Shown here: positions 1 through 8,076 of the stretch, in pieces
Layout: the number at the start of each line of letters is the position of its first letter
Numbering within the stretch: the stretch's first letter is position 1
DNA from: Nocardioides ochotonae
GTDB lineage: Bacteria > Actinomycetota > Actinomycetes > Propionibacteriales > Nocardioidaceae
DNA length: 64,000 nt
Reading direction: 5' to 3'
Assembly: GCF_011420305.2 (NCBI RefSeq)
Contig: NZ_CP061769.1
Span: forward strand, 1,289,001-1,353,000
Notes under the pieces: model-generated
Seen by the model: only the letters and a program-made list of their open reading frames with translations
What the model was told of the DNA's origin: nothing
Database searches by the model: none
Translations under genes and position numbers: made by a program

Positions 1-662
1 ACGGCTGGGTCAAGCTGGTCGGGGACTGGATCGACCGCGAGGCGGGCGACCTCAAGCCGTCCTTCCCCGATGAGGCCTTCGCCGCCGCGATCGCCGCCGC
101 CCACGAGCACGGTGCCAAGGTCACCGCCCACTGCTTCGGGCGCGACGTGCTCCCCGCCCTGCTCGACGCGGGCATCGACTGCATCGAGCACGGCACCGGC
201 CTGGCGCTCGACCAGGTCGAGCAGATGGCCGCGCGCGGGGTGGCGCTGGTGCCGACGGTCATGCAGACCGCGAAGTTCCCGGAGTTCGCCCGCGACGGCC
301 GCGCCCGGTTCCCGGCGTACGCAGCGACGATGGATGAGCTCTACGCGCGCCGGCGCGAGGTCCTGATGAGCGCCCACGAGGCCGGTGTGGCGATGTACGT
401 CGGCAGCGACGGCGGCGGGCCGGCACGCCACGGGCACCTGCCCGGCGAGGTGCTGGCGATGGTGGAGATGGGGCTGCCGGCCGACTACGTGCTGGGTGCC
501 GCCTCGTGGCGGGCCCGGGAGTGGCTGGGCTGGAACAGTGGCCTGGAGGAGGGCGCCCCCGCCGACTTCGTCGTGTACGACGCGGACCCGCTCGCCGACC
601 TGTCGGTGCTCTACCGACCGGCGTGCGTGGTGCTGCGGGGCCGGGTGGTCGAGACCGCCTGA
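1..662 (+). CDS. amidohydrolase-family protein, 5' truncated by window edge
   Basis: The open frame is already coding at base 3 and runs to TGA at 660-662, so the gene begins before the window. The visible ~219 residues have the C-terminal half of an amidohydrolase (imidazolonepropionase/prolidase-like) metal-dependent barrel. They include a KVTAHCF strand with a likely metal-ligand histidine, IEHGTG with a second histidine, and a GSDGGG segment where the catalytic aspartate normally lies. The end (APADFVVYDADPL...LRGRVVETA) is the small composite beta domain typical of the superfamily. The substrate cannot be told from this part. It is separated from rpsP by 274 bases, so it is probably a different transcription unit. 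Confidence 0.8.
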   Translation, partial: GWVKLVGDWIDREAGDLKPSFPDEAFAAAIAAAHEHGAKVTAHCFGRDVLPALLDAGIDCIEHGTGLALDQVEQMAARGVALVPTVMQTAKFPEFARDGRARFPAYAATMDELYARRREVLMSAHEAGVAMYVGSDGGGPARHGHLPGEVLAMVEMGLPADYVLGAASWRAREWLGWNSGLEEGAPADFVVYDADPLADLSVLYRPACVVLRGRVVETA

Positions 663-936
663 CTCGCAGCGCCGATCTGGGGAACGAGCCGGGGCCCGAA
701 CTTGGGGGGACACCTGCCCGGCGGCGTACGGTGGCAGCGGCGGCGTCGAGATGGACAGATCGCGCACGCGGCCGGATTTCGGTGGTGACGTGGTGTCTGG
801 CATCATGTTCTGCTGAGTCCTGTGCGCCCGGGACCCTCTCACCCCGGGCGATGCAGTGCCATCGGCGGCCAAGGCCCGGTCCCCACCTGGAGACGAGGCC
901 GTCACCCATTCACGATTCCAAGGAGACACCACAAAC
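663..936. other. intergenic region and leader upstream of rpsP
   Basis: There is no convincing coding sequence in these 274 bases. The run around 784-813 (GTGACG then TGGCATCATG) could hold the rpsP promoter, but neither hexamer is close enough to consensus to call. A clear Shine-Dalgarno AGGAGA lies at 921-926. The region presumably carries the promoter and 5' leader of the rpsP-khpA-rimM-trmD operon, which is an inference from gene order. Confidence 0.4.
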
Positions 937-1455
937 GTGGCCGTCAAGATCCGTCTGAAGCGCCTCGGCAAGATCCGGGTTCCGCAGTACCGCATCGTCG
1001 TCGTCGACTCCCGCAAGAAGCGCGACGGTCGTGTGATCGAGGAGATCGGCAAGTACCACCCCAAGGAGGAGCCGTCGTTCATCGACGTCGTCTCCGACCG
1101 GGCGCAGTACTGGCTGGGTGTCGGCGCGCAGCCGACCGAGGCCGTCGAGGCCATCCTCAAGATCACCGGCGACTGGCAGAAGCACAAGGGCCTGCCGGGC
1201 ACCGAGGGCACCCTGCGCGTGGCCGAGGCCAAGCGCGACAAGCTCGAGATCTTCAACGAGGCCCTCAAGGAGGCGCACGGCGCCGCGGCGGCCGAGGCCG
1301 TCACCAAGAAGGCCAAGAAGGACGAGCCCAAGAAGGACGAGCCCAAGGCTGAGGCGAAGACCGAGGACGCTCCGGCTGCCGACGTCAAGGCCGGGCAGAG
1401 CCCTGAGGACGCCACCGTCGAGGCGGAGACCGCCGAGACCAAGGGCGAGGCCTGA
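937..1455 (+). CDS. rpsP: 30S ribosomal protein S16
   Basis: S16 is a small-subunit protein that helps 16S rRNA 5'-domain assembly. The N-terminus [13 protein letters not shown] and the following YRIVVVDSR are typical of the family. The GTG start at 937 was chosen because AGGAGA lies 10 bases upstream and the protein then starts exactly like its family; an upstream ATG at 856 would add an unrelated peptide. At 172 residues it is about twice the length of E. coli S16. The extra C-terminal half is a Lys/Glu/Ala-rich low-complexity tail (repeated KKDEPK), as is usual in actinobacteria. It is the first gene of the rpsP-khpA-rimM-trmD run. Confidence 0.97.
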   Translation: MAVKIRLKRLGKIRVPQYRIVVVDSRKKRDGRVIEEIGKYHPKEEPSFIDVVSDRAQYWLGVGAQPTEAVEAILKITGDWQKHKGLPGTEGTLRVAEAKRDKLEIFNEALKEAHGAAAAEAVTKKAKKDEPKKDEPKAEAKTEDAPAADVKAGQSPEDATVEAETAETKGEA

Positions 1456-1460
1456 GCGCC

Positions 1461-1703
1461 ATGCTCGCCGACGCTCTCGAGCACCTCGTGCGCGGGGTCG
1501 TCGAGCACCCCGATGACGTCTCCGTCCGTGACAAGCAGATGCGTCGCGGATCGATCCTCGAGGTCCGGGTCCACCCCGACGACCTCGGCAAGGTGATCGG
1601 TCGAGGCGGGCGCACCGCCTCGGCGTTCCGGACCGTCATCGCGGCGCTCGCCGGCAAGGGTGGCGCCCGGATCGACTTCGTCGACGTCGACCGCCGCCGC
1701 TGA
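1461..1703 (+). CDS. khpA: KH-domain RNA-binding protein KhpA
   Basis: This is an 80-residue protein made of a single KH domain. The RNA-binding GxxG loop is visible as VIGRGGRT near residues 45-52, followed by the expected helix (ASAFRTVIAAL). KhpA (YlqC) proteins bind RNA as a dimer or with KhpB and influence cell size and translation in other Gram-positive bacteria; the role here is by family. It starts 6 bases after the rpsP stop, so the two are co-transcribed. It is followed by two strong hairpins before rimM. Confidence 0.93.
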   Translation: MLADALEHLVRGVVEHPDDVSVRDKQMRRGSILEVRVHPDDLGKVIGRGGRTASAFRTVIAALAGKGGARIDFVDVDRRR

Positions 1704-1726
1704 GCGGAGGCCGACGGAGCACCGAC

Positions 1727-1787
1727 ACGGGTGCCGCGCCGCGAGGCGCGGCACCCGTGCTGCATTTTCCGGCCGTTCGCGGCCGGA
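1727..1787 (+). terminator. two tandem GC-rich hairpins between khpA and rimM
   Basis: The first hairpin has a perfect 14-bp stem (1727-1740 with 1745-1758) capped by GCGA, a GNRA tetraloop. The second has an 8-bp stem (1768-1775 with 1780-1787) capped by TTCG. The bases between them include a short TTTT run (1765-1768). This looks like a terminator or a partial attenuator that lowers expression of rimM-trmD relative to rpsP-khpA. A stabilising or processing role is also possible. The rimM start lies 50 bases further on. Confidence 0.6.
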
Positions 1788-1837
1788 CCCCCGGCCGACA
1801 CCGGCCACCCCTGACGATGTCTGGAAGAGAGAACGCC

Positions 1838-2419
1838 TTGGAGACCATCGAGGTCGTGGTCGGCCGTATCGGCAAGCCGCACGGCATCCGCGGTGAGGTC
1901 ACCGTCGATGTCCGCACCGACGAGCCGGAGCGCCGCTTCGCCCCCGGGACCGTGCTGCGGGCGGAGCCCCCGAGGGGCTCGGAGTCACGCCTGCGCGCGC
2001 TGCGGGTCGAGCGGTTCCGCTGGCACCAGCAGGTGCTGCTGGTGACCTTCGCCGAGCTCGGCGACCGCAACGCCGCCGAGGCGGCCCGGGGCAGCGTGCT
2101 GCACGCCGACATCCCGGTCGACGCCACCCCCGAGGACCCCGACGAGTTCTACGACCACCAGCTGATCGGGCTCGCGGTCTGCGACCTCGACGGCACCCAC
2201 CTCGGCGAGGTGACCGGTCTGACCCACGGCGCCCAGGACCTGCTGATGGTGCGCACCCCCGACGGTCGCGACACGCTGGTGCCGTTCGTCAAGGCTCTGG
2301 TGCCCGAGGTCGACCTGGCTGCGCGCCGGGTCGTCGTCGCGGACCGCCCGGGCCTGGTGACGCCGCTGCCCGACGACGAGCCGGGCGAGCCCGGGAAGCA
2401 CGGCGACGGGCGGGGCTGA
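1838..2419 (+). CDS. rimM: 16S rRNA-processing protein RimM
   Basis: RimM binds S19 and assists maturation of the 30S head. The N-terminal barrel starts ETIEVVVGRIGKPHGIRGEV, and the PRC-barrel half contains YDHQLIGLAVCDLDGTHLGEV. The TTG start at 1838 is preferred because GGAAGAGAG sits 7 bases upstream and homologues begin with this sequence. An in-frame ATG at 1817 adds seven residues but has no ribosome binding site. The protein is 193 residues, slightly longer than E. coli RimM, with an acidic Gly/Pro-rich tail. It is followed closely by trmD. Confidence 0.95.
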   Translation: METIEVVVGRIGKPHGIRGEVTVDVRTDEPERRFAPGTVLRAEPPRGSESRLRALRVERFRWHQQVLLVTFAELGDRNAAEAARGSVLHADIPVDATPEDPDEFYDHQLIGLAVCDLDGTHLGEVTGLTHGAQDLLMVRTPDGRDTLVPFVKALVPEVDLAARRVVVADRPGLVTPLPDDEPGEPGKHGDGRG

Positions 2420-2425
2420 GCCGGC

Positions 2426-3592
2426 GTGCGCCTGGACTACCTGACGATCTTCCCCGACTACCTCGCCCCGCTGCAGCTCTCGCTGCCGGGCAAGGCGGTC
2501 GCCTCGGGCCTGCTCGAGATCCACGTGCACGACCTGCGCTCGTGGGCCCACGACCGGCACCGCACCGTCGACGACACGCCGTACGGCGGGGGTGCGGGGA
2601 TGGTGATGAAGCCCGAGCCGTGGGGAGAGGCGTTCGACGAGCTCGACCTCGCCGGCGCGACCCTGGTGGTCCCGACGCCGTCGGGGGAGCCGTTCAGCCA
2701 GGCCACGGCGCGCGAGCTGGCCACCCGTGAGCGACTGGTCTTCGCCTGCGGGCGCTACGAGGGCATCGACCAGCGGGTGCTCGACCATGCCCGCACGCTG
2801 ACCGAGGTCCGCGAGATCTCGATCGGCGACTACGTGCTCAACGGCGGCGAGGTGGCCGCGCTCGCGGTGACCGAGGCGGTCGTGCGCCTGCTGCCCGGCT
2901 TCATGGGCAACGCCGCCTCCCTGGTGGAGGAGTCCCACGAGGACGGGCTGCTGGAGTACCCCGTCTACACCAAGCCGGCCGCCTGGCGCGGGCACGAGGT
3001 GCCCCCGGTGCTGCTCTCCGGCGACCACGGCCGGATCGCCACCTGGCGCCACGAGCAGGCGCTGCGGCGTACCGCCGAACGCCGCCCGGACCTGCTGCAC
3101 GCGAGCGCGGCGACGGGGGAGTGGGAGATCGTCCCGGCGGCCCTCGGGGACGCCGCCGAGATCCTGGTCCTCCAGCGCGCCTGCTGGGTGCAGGAGGCGC
3201 TGGCCAACGACTCCCTGGCGATCCCGCCGCTGCACGAGTCGCTCGATGACGTGCGCGCGGACCTGGCCACCTGGGACACCTACGTCGTGCGCGCGGGCGG
3301 ACGCCTCGTCGGAGGCGTCCGCGGCCGGCTGAGCGGCACCGACTGGGACATCGGGCGGCTGATGGTCGCCCCCGACCTGCAGGGCCGCGGGCTGGGTCGC
3401 ATGCTGCTCGAGCACGCCCAGGCGGTCGCCCACCCCGACGCCACGACCTACGTGCTGTTCACCGGCGTGCACAGCGCGGAGAACCAGCGGATGTACCGCA
3501 AGGCCGGCTTCCGGGTGCGCGGCGACGTGGAGGCCCCCGAGGGCGCCGTGGTGATGACCAAGCCGGTCCGCAGGCGGATTTCCGGGCGCTGA
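2426..3592 (+). CDS. trmD: tRNA (guanine37-N1)-methyltransferase TrmD fused to a GNAT domain
   Basis: Residues 1 to about 230 are a SPOUT-class TrmD that makes m1G37 in tRNA from S-adenosylmethionine. Key parts are [13 protein letters not shown] (about 49-61), YEGIDQRV (111-118), and the SAM-binding trefoil knot strand [11 protein letters not shown] (132-142). Residues about 233-388 add a complete GNAT acetyltransferase with the acetyl-CoA loop [15 protein letters not shown] (314-328) and the usual late [11 protein letters not shown] motif. A normal TrmD ends near 240-270 residues. The frame is continuous, with no stop or internal ribosome site at the junction, so this is a genuine fusion. 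GTG start, 6 bases after rimM. The acetylation substrate is unknown. Confidence 0.95.
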   Translation: MRLDYLTIFPDYLAPLQLSLPGKAVASGLLEIHVHDLRSWAHDRHRTVDDTPYGGGAGMVMKPEPWGEAFDELDLAGATLVVPTPSGEPFSQATARELATRERLVFACGRYEGIDQRVLDHARTLTEVREISIGDYVLNGGEVAALAVTEAVVRLLPGFMGNAASLVEESHEDGLLEYPVYTKPAAWRGHEVPPVLLSGDHGRIATWRHEQALRRTAERRPDLLHASAATGEWEIVPAALGDAAEILVLQRACWVQEALANDSLAIPPLHESLDDVRADLATWDTYVVRAGGRLVGGVRGRLSGTDWDIGRLMVAPDLQGRGLGRMLLEHAQAVAHPDATTYVLFTGVHSAENQRMYRKAGFRVRGDVEAPEGAVVMTKPVRRRISGR

Positions 3593-3788
3593 GCACCGTG
3601 TGGCAGACTGGCTCGTCGGCCAGTCGGTCGAAGGGCAGCTCCGAGGCACACACGGAGGGCCCGCGCGGGATCCTGCCACAGGGGGACCGGCGCCACCGAC
3701 CACCGCACCGCCCGCCGGTGCAGCTGAGCCGCGAACCCACCAGCACCACCGAACCGCGTCTGACCTGTGGCACACGCGAGGAGACACA

Positions 3789-4139
3789 ATGACGAACATC
3801 CTTGCCGAGCTCGGCAACGCCGCCAAGCGCGACGACGTCCCGGCCTTCCGCGCCGGCGACACCGTCAAGGTCCACGTGAAGGTCATCGAGGGCAGCCGCT
3901 CGCGTGTCCAGATCTTCCAGGGCGTCGTGATCCGCATCCACGGTGCCGGCATCGGCCGCACCTTCACCGTCCGCAAGGTCTCCTTCGGCGTCGGTGTGGA
4001 GCGCACCTTCCCGCTGCACTCCCCGATCTTCGAGCAGATCGAGGTCGTGTCCCGCGGTGACGTGCGTCGCGCGAAGCTGTACTACCTGCGCAACCTGCGC
4101 GGCAAGGCCGCCAAGATCAAGGAGCGCCGCGAGTTCTGA
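3789..4139 (+). CDS. rplS: 50S ribosomal protein L19
   Basis: L19 sits at the 30S-50S interface of the large subunit. The 116-residue product contains the classic [18 protein letters not shown] and [23 protein letters not shown] segments and ends in the basic AKIKERREF tail. The ATG at 3789 follows a strong GAGGAG. The 196-base gap after trmD suggests its own promoter. A CAGACT at 3604-3609 is a possible -10 box, which would give a leader of about 175 bases, but no good -35 is visible. Order after trmD is the usual one. Confidence 0.97.
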   Translation: MTNILAELGNAAKRDDVPAFRAGDTVKVHVKVIEGSRSRVQIFQGVVIRIHGAGIGRTFTVRKVSFGVGVERTFPLHSPIFEQIEVVSRGDVRRAKLYYLRNLRGKAAKIKERREF

Positions 4140-4171
4140 TCCCGTCGGGGCCTGCCCTCAGGGCCGGTTCC

Positions 4172-4177
4172 TAGGAT
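4172..4177 (+). promoter_or_regulatory. -10 box of a leaderless lepB transcript
   Basis: TAGGAT lies exactly 6 bases before the GTG start codon of lepB. With the usual spacing from -10 box to start site, transcription would begin at or next to the G of GTG, giving mRNA with no 5' leader. No Shine-Dalgarno is present, which agrees. Confidence 0.55.
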
Positions 4178-4183
4178 CGACGC

Positions 4184-4942
4184 GTGACCACCGAGGACCG
4201 CGAGACCCCTCCCGCCGACGATGTCGGTCCCGGGGACTCGCGGTCCTCGTCGTCTCGGCGGCGCCGGCTGCGCTGGTGGCACGAGGTCCTCGTCGTGGGC
4301 GTCGTCGCGCTGGTGGCGGCCGCACTGATCAAGACCTTCCTGATCCAGCCGTTCTACATCCCCTCGGAGTCGATGGAGCCCGGCCTGGTCGAGGACGACC
4401 GGATCCTGGTCGAGAAGGCGTCGTACTGGTTCGGCTCGCCGCAGCGCGGCGACGTGGTCGTGTTCGCCGACCCGGGCGGCTGGCTGGGGGACACCGGCGG
4501 GGACGGCGGCGTGCTGAGCGGTGCGCTGACCCGGCTGGGGCTCCAGCCGACCGGCGGGCACCTGGTCAAGCGGGTCATCGGCACGGCGGGGGACACGATC
4601 GTGTGCTGCGACGGGGAGGGCCGCCTCGAGGTCAACGGGGAGATCATCGTCGAGCCCTACGCCCGCCCCGACGCCGACGGCTGCTTCGGGCCGATGCCGC
4701 CGGACTGCACGTGGAGCGCGGGCCCGGTGCCCGAGGGACAGCTCTTCGTGATGGGCGACAACCGGGCGCACTCGGCCGACTCCTCCTATCGGCTCTGCCC
4801 GCCCGGGGCCGTGGGCTGTGAGTCCGACCCGTACGTCGACGTCGACCTGGTGGTCGGCAAGCTGGCCGCGGTGGTGTGGCCGCTGGACCGCCTCGACCTC
4901 GGCGGCGGCACCGACGTGTTCCTCGAGGTGCCCGCGCCGTGA
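4184..4942 (+). CDS. lepB: signal peptidase I
   Basis: Type I signal peptidase cleaves signal peptides from exported proteins at the outer face of the membrane. The 252-residue protein has a short polar, Arg-rich N-terminus, one membrane anchor (about 33-53), then the catalytic PSESMEP box with Ser63 and the VKRVIG box with the general-base Lys129. The conserved MGDNRAHSADS box follows near 203-213. A Gly/Asp-rich insert (about 98-112) lies between the two catalytic boxes, and a Cys-containing insert (CFGPMPPDC) comes later. It overlaps rnhB by GTGA. Confidence 0.96.
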   Translation: MTTEDRETPPADDVGPGDSRSSSSRRRRLRWWHEVLVVGVVALVAAALIKTFLIQPFYIPSESMEPGLVEDDRILVEKASYWFGSPQRGDVVVFADPGGWLGDTGGDGGVLSGALTRLGLQPTGGHLVKRVIGTAGDTIVCCDGEGRLEVNGEIIVEPYARPDADGCFGPMPPDCTWSAGPVPEGQLFVMGDNRAHSADSSYRLCPPGAVGCESDPYVDVDLVVGKLAAVVWPLDRLDLGGGTDVFLEVPAP

Positions 4943-5664
4943 GCCGCCTGCCACGCGGGGTCACCGTGCGGCGCGACGCCGGGATGTACGGCTACGAGCG
5001 CGCGCTGGCCCGTCACGGCCTCGACCCGGTCGCCGGCGTCGACGAGGCCGGCCGCGGTGCCTGCGCCGGGCCTCTGGTCGCCGGCGCCGTCGTGCTGCGG
5101 CCGGGGCGCAGCGGCGTGGTGCCGGGGCTCGCGGACTCCAAGCTGCTCACCGAGCGGGCCCGCGAGCGCTGCTACGAGGAGGTGGTGGCCCGGGCGCTGT
5201 CCTGGTCGGTGGTCGCGGTCTCGCACGAGGAGTGCGACCGGCTGGGCATGCACGTCGCCAACGTCGAGGCGCTGCGCCGCGCGGTCGCGCTGCTCGACGT
5301 GCGCCCGGCGTACGTGCTCAGCGACGGGTTCCCCGTCGACGGGCTCGGCGTGCCCAACCTCGCCATCTGGAAGGGCGACCGGGTCGCGGCCTGTGTCGCG
5401 GCCGCCTCGGTGATCGCCAAGGTGACCCGCGACCGGCTGATGACCGGGCTGGACGCGGAGTACCCGGCGTACGACTTCAAGACCCACAAGGGCTACATCA
5501 CCCGCACCCACACCGCCGCGCTGCGCGAGCACGGCCCCTGTCCGATCCACCGGATGCGGTTCGTCAACGTCCGGCGGGCCGCGGGCCTCGTGGTCGAGGA
5601 GCCGGGGCACAATGGCGAGATCCTGTCGGTCGCGGCGGGGCCGAGCCTGGAGGAGACGCGATGA
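4939..5664 (+). CDS. rnhB: ribonuclease HII
   Basis: RNase HII nicks RNA in RNA-DNA hybrids and starts removal of misincorporated ribonucleotides. The catalytic DEAGRG motif is at about residues 35-40 and the later carboxylates include the LSDGFPVDG region. SVIAKVTRDRLM and the GYxTxxH motif (KGYITRTHTAAL) fit bacterial RNase HII. The GTG start at 4939 overlaps the lepB stop, giving 241 residues. The open frame extends upstream into lepB, but that part codes for lepB in another frame. It ends in an ATGA overlap with DUF2469. Confidence 0.95.
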   Translation: MSRLPRGVTVRRDAGMYGYERALARHGLDPVAGVDEAGRGACAGPLVAGAVVLRPGRSGVVPGLADSKLLTERARERCYEEVVARALSWSVVAVSHEECDRLGMHVANVEALRRAVALLDVRPAYVLSDGFPVDGLGVPNLAIWKGDRVAACVAAASVIAKVTRDRLMTGLDAEYPAYDFKTHKGYITRTHTAALREHGPCPIHRMRFVNVRRAAGLVVEEPGHNGEILSVAAGPSLEETR

Positions 5665-5969
5665 GCACCGAGGACCTCGAGCGCTACGAGGCCGAGATGG
5701 AGCTCACCCTCTATCGCGAGTACCGCGACGTCGTCGGCATCTTCAAGTACGTCGTGGAGACCGACCGCCGCTTCTACCTGTGCAACCAGGTCGACGTGAA
5801 GGCGCGCACCGAGGCCGGCGAGGTGTTCTTCGAGGTCTCGATGACCGACGCCTGGGTGTGGGACATGTACCGCCCCGCCCGCTTCGCCAAGAACGTCAAG
5901 GTGCTGACCTTCAAGGACGTCAACGTCGAGGAGCTCAGCCCCTCCGAGATCGACCCGCCCAAGCCCTGA
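5661..5969 (+). CDS. DUF2469 domain protein
   Basis: This is a 102-residue acidic protein beginning MSTEDLERYEAEMELTLYREY, an actinobacteria-specific family of unknown function that nearly always follows rnhB. The sequence is rich in aromatic residues (FKYVVETDRRFYLCNQVDV, DAWVWDMYRPARF), which suggests a compact beta-rich fold. The start overlaps the rnhB stop (ATGA), so it is translationally coupled to rnhB. No catalytic motif can be named. Confidence 0.92.
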   Translation: MSTEDLERYEAEMELTLYREYRDVVGIFKYVVETDRRFYLCNQVDVKARTEAGEVFFEVSMTDAWVWDMYRPARFAKNVKVLTFKDVNVEELSPSEIDPPKP

Positions 5970-6097
5970 CCCGGTGGCGGCCGCCGGGCCGCTGAGCGTC
6001 CACAGGCGCTCCGCCCGCGCGCTGTCTCCACAGGCGCGGCCGCGGGATCGCGGCACGGGGCCCGGAGGCACGGAGGCTGACGGCAGGAGGTCAGCCC

Positions 6098-6466
6098 ATG
6101 ACGACGACAGCAGCCCGCAACCTTGCCCTCGGGCACTACGGCGAGACCCTCGCGGTGCGCCACCTCACCCAGCGGGGCATGGTCCTGCTCGACCGCAACT
6201 GGCGCTGCGACGCCGGCGAGATCGACCTGGTGCTCCGCGACGGCCCGGTGCTGGTGGTGTGCGAGGTCAAGACCCGCTCCAGCACCGAGCGCGGCACGCC
6301 CCACGAGGCGGTCGACGAGGTCAAGCTCGCCCGCCTGCAGAGGCTGGGGGAGCGCTGGCGCCAGGCGCGCGGCATCGGACCGGTGGACATCCGCGTCGAC
6401 CTGGTCGCCGTGCTGCGCCCGCGCAAGGGTGCCTCGGTGGTCGAGCACGTCGCCGGGATCGGCTGA
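6098..6466 (+). CDS. YraN/UPF0102 family putative nuclease
   Basis: The 122-residue protein has the minimal restriction-endonuclease-like core: GEIDLVLRDG with the metal-binding Asp, followed by VLVVCEVKTRSS with the E-x-K pair. The family is Holliday-junction-resolvase-like and its cellular role is not settled. AGGAGG at 6085-6090 gives an ideal ribosome binding site 7 bases from ATG. It overlaps comM by one base, and together with dprA forms the DNA-processing trio yraN-comM-dprA common in actinobacteria. Confidence 0.93.
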   Translation: MTTTAARNLALGHYGETLAVRHLTQRGMVLLDRNWRCDAGEIDLVLRDGPVLVVCEVKTRSSTERGTPHEAVDEVKLARLQRLGERWRQARGIGPVDIRVDLVAVLRPRKGASVVEHVAGIG

Positions 6467-8076
6467 TGCCGTTCGCCACCGCGCGCACGGTGTCGCTGCG
6501 CGGCGCCCTGGGGCACGTGATCGACGTGCAGAGCGACGTCTCGCCCGGCCAGGTGGGCACCACGATGGTGGGGCGGCCCGACGTCTCGCTCAACGAGTCC
6601 CGTGACCGGGTGCGGATGGCGATCATCAACTCCTCGCTGCCCTGGCCGGCGACGAAGCGGATCACGATCCTGCTGTCACCCGCCGACCTCCACAAGTCCG
6701 GCACCCACTTCGACCTCGCGATCGCGGTCTCCCTGCTGGCCGCCGCCGGGTGCGTGCCGCCGCAGTCGCTGGAGGACGCGCTGTTCATCGGCGAGCTGTC
6801 CCTGGACGGGGCCCTGCGCCCGGTGCAGGGGGTGCTGCCGATGGTGCTCGCCGGCTCCGCGCGCGGGCTGCGCCGGGTGTTCGTGCCCGAGCCCCAGGCC
6901 CAGGAGGCGGCGATGGTGCCCGGCACCTCGGTGCTCGGCATGCGCTCGCTGGCCCAGGTGGTGGCCGAGCTGCGCGGCGAGGTGGTGCCCGAGGCGCCGC
7001 CGGTGGTGACGTCCTCGGGCTCCCGGCTGCTGACCTGGCGCGGGGAGACCCGGATGGAGGAGGTCGACATGGCCGACCTGATGGGGCTGGAGGACACCCG
7101 CTACGCCCTCGAGGTCGCGGCCGCCGGCGGGCACCACCTGATGCTGTCCGGGCCCAAGGGCGCGGGCAAGACCAGCATCGCCGAGCGGCTGCCCTCGGTG
7201 CTGCCCGACCTCGAGCCCGAGGAGTCCCTCGAGCTCACCGCGCTGCACTCGCTGGCCGGCACCCTCGACCCCGACCAGGGGATGCTCGTGCGCCCGCCGT
7301 TCTCCGCACCGCACCACGACGCCAGCAAGACCAGCATCGTGGGCGGTGGGTCGGGGCAGGTGCGCCCCGGCGCGGTGAGCCTGGCCCACGGCGGGGTGCT
7401 GTTCCTCGACGAGTTCCCGCTCTTCCGCAGCGACGTCATCGAGGCGCTGCGCCAGCCCCTGGAGAGCGGCGACATCGTGATCGCCCGCACCGACGAGCAG
7501 GTCCGGCTCCCCGCGCGCGGCATCGTGGTGCTGGCGTGCAACCCGTGCCCGTGCGGGGAGTACACCGTCAGCGCGCGCACCAACCGCTGCCAGTGCCCGG
7601 AGGTGCGGCGCCGCGACTACCGGGCCAAGGTCACCGGCCCGGTCGCGGACCGCGTCGACATCGTGCGCCACGTGCCGGCGTTCACCCCGCACGACGACCA
7701 CCGCTTCGCGGTCCGGGAGTCCTCCGCGGTGATCCGGCGTCGGGTGCATGCCGCACGGCGCCGCCAGGCCGAGCGGTACGCCGGACTCGCGTGGCGGCTC
7801 AACGCCCACGTCCCCGGGGCCGTGCTGCGCGAGGAGTGGCCGCTGGACGCGGCCGCCCAACGGCTGGTGGACGACCGGATCTACGCCGGGCGGCTCACCG
7901 CGCGTGGCGCGGTCCGGGTGCACCGGCTGGCGCTGAGCGTCATGGACCTCGCCGCGGTGCGCAGCGGCGCGGTGCGCCCCGGCCCCGGCCCGGGCGCCGA
8001 GGACGTCGCGGCCGCCCTCCAGCTGCGACTGGGCGAGCCGCTGGCGCTCGACGTGATCGAGGTGCGCGCCGGATGA
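6466..8076 (+). CDS. comM: YifB/ComM family Mg-chelatase-like AAA+ ATPase
   Basis: ComM is a branch-migration helicase that helps integrate transformed DNA in Vibrio; the role here is inferred from the family. The 536-residue protein has an N-terminal Lon-protease-like ChlI fold (PFATARTVSLRG...), Walker A GPKGAGKT near 228, Walker B VLFLDEFP near 311, and a cysteine cluster CNPCPCGEY near 358 that is typical of YifB. A C-terminal Mg_chelatase_C domain closes it. The ATG overlaps the yraN stop and the gene ends in an ATGA overlap with dprA, so the three are one transcription unit. Confidence 0.95.
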   Translation: MPFATARTVSLRGALGHVIDVQSDVSPGQVGTTMVGRPDVSLNESRDRVRMAIINSSLPWPATKRITILLSPADLHKSGTHFDLAIAVSLLAAAGCVPPQSLEDALFIGELSLDGALRPVQGVLPMVLAGSARGLRRVFVPEPQAQEAAMVPGTSVLGMRSLAQVVAELRGEVVPEAPPVVTSSGSRLLTWRGETRMEEVDMADLMGLEDTRYALEVAAAGGHHLMLSGPKGAGKTSIAERLPSVLPDLEPEESLELTALHSLAGTLDPDQGMLVRPPFSAPHHDASKTSIVGGGSGQVRPGAVSLAHGGVLFLDEFPLFRSDVIEALRQPLESGDIVIARTDEQVRLPARGIVVLACNPCPCGEYTVSARTNRCQCPEVRRRDYRAKVTGPVADRVDIVRHVPAFTPHDDHRFAVRESSAVIRRRVHAARRRQAERYAGLAWRLNAHVPGAVLREEWPLDAAAQRLVDDRIYAGRLTARGAVRVHRLALSVMDLAAVRSGAVRPGPGPGAEDVAAALQLRLGEPLALDVIEVRAG

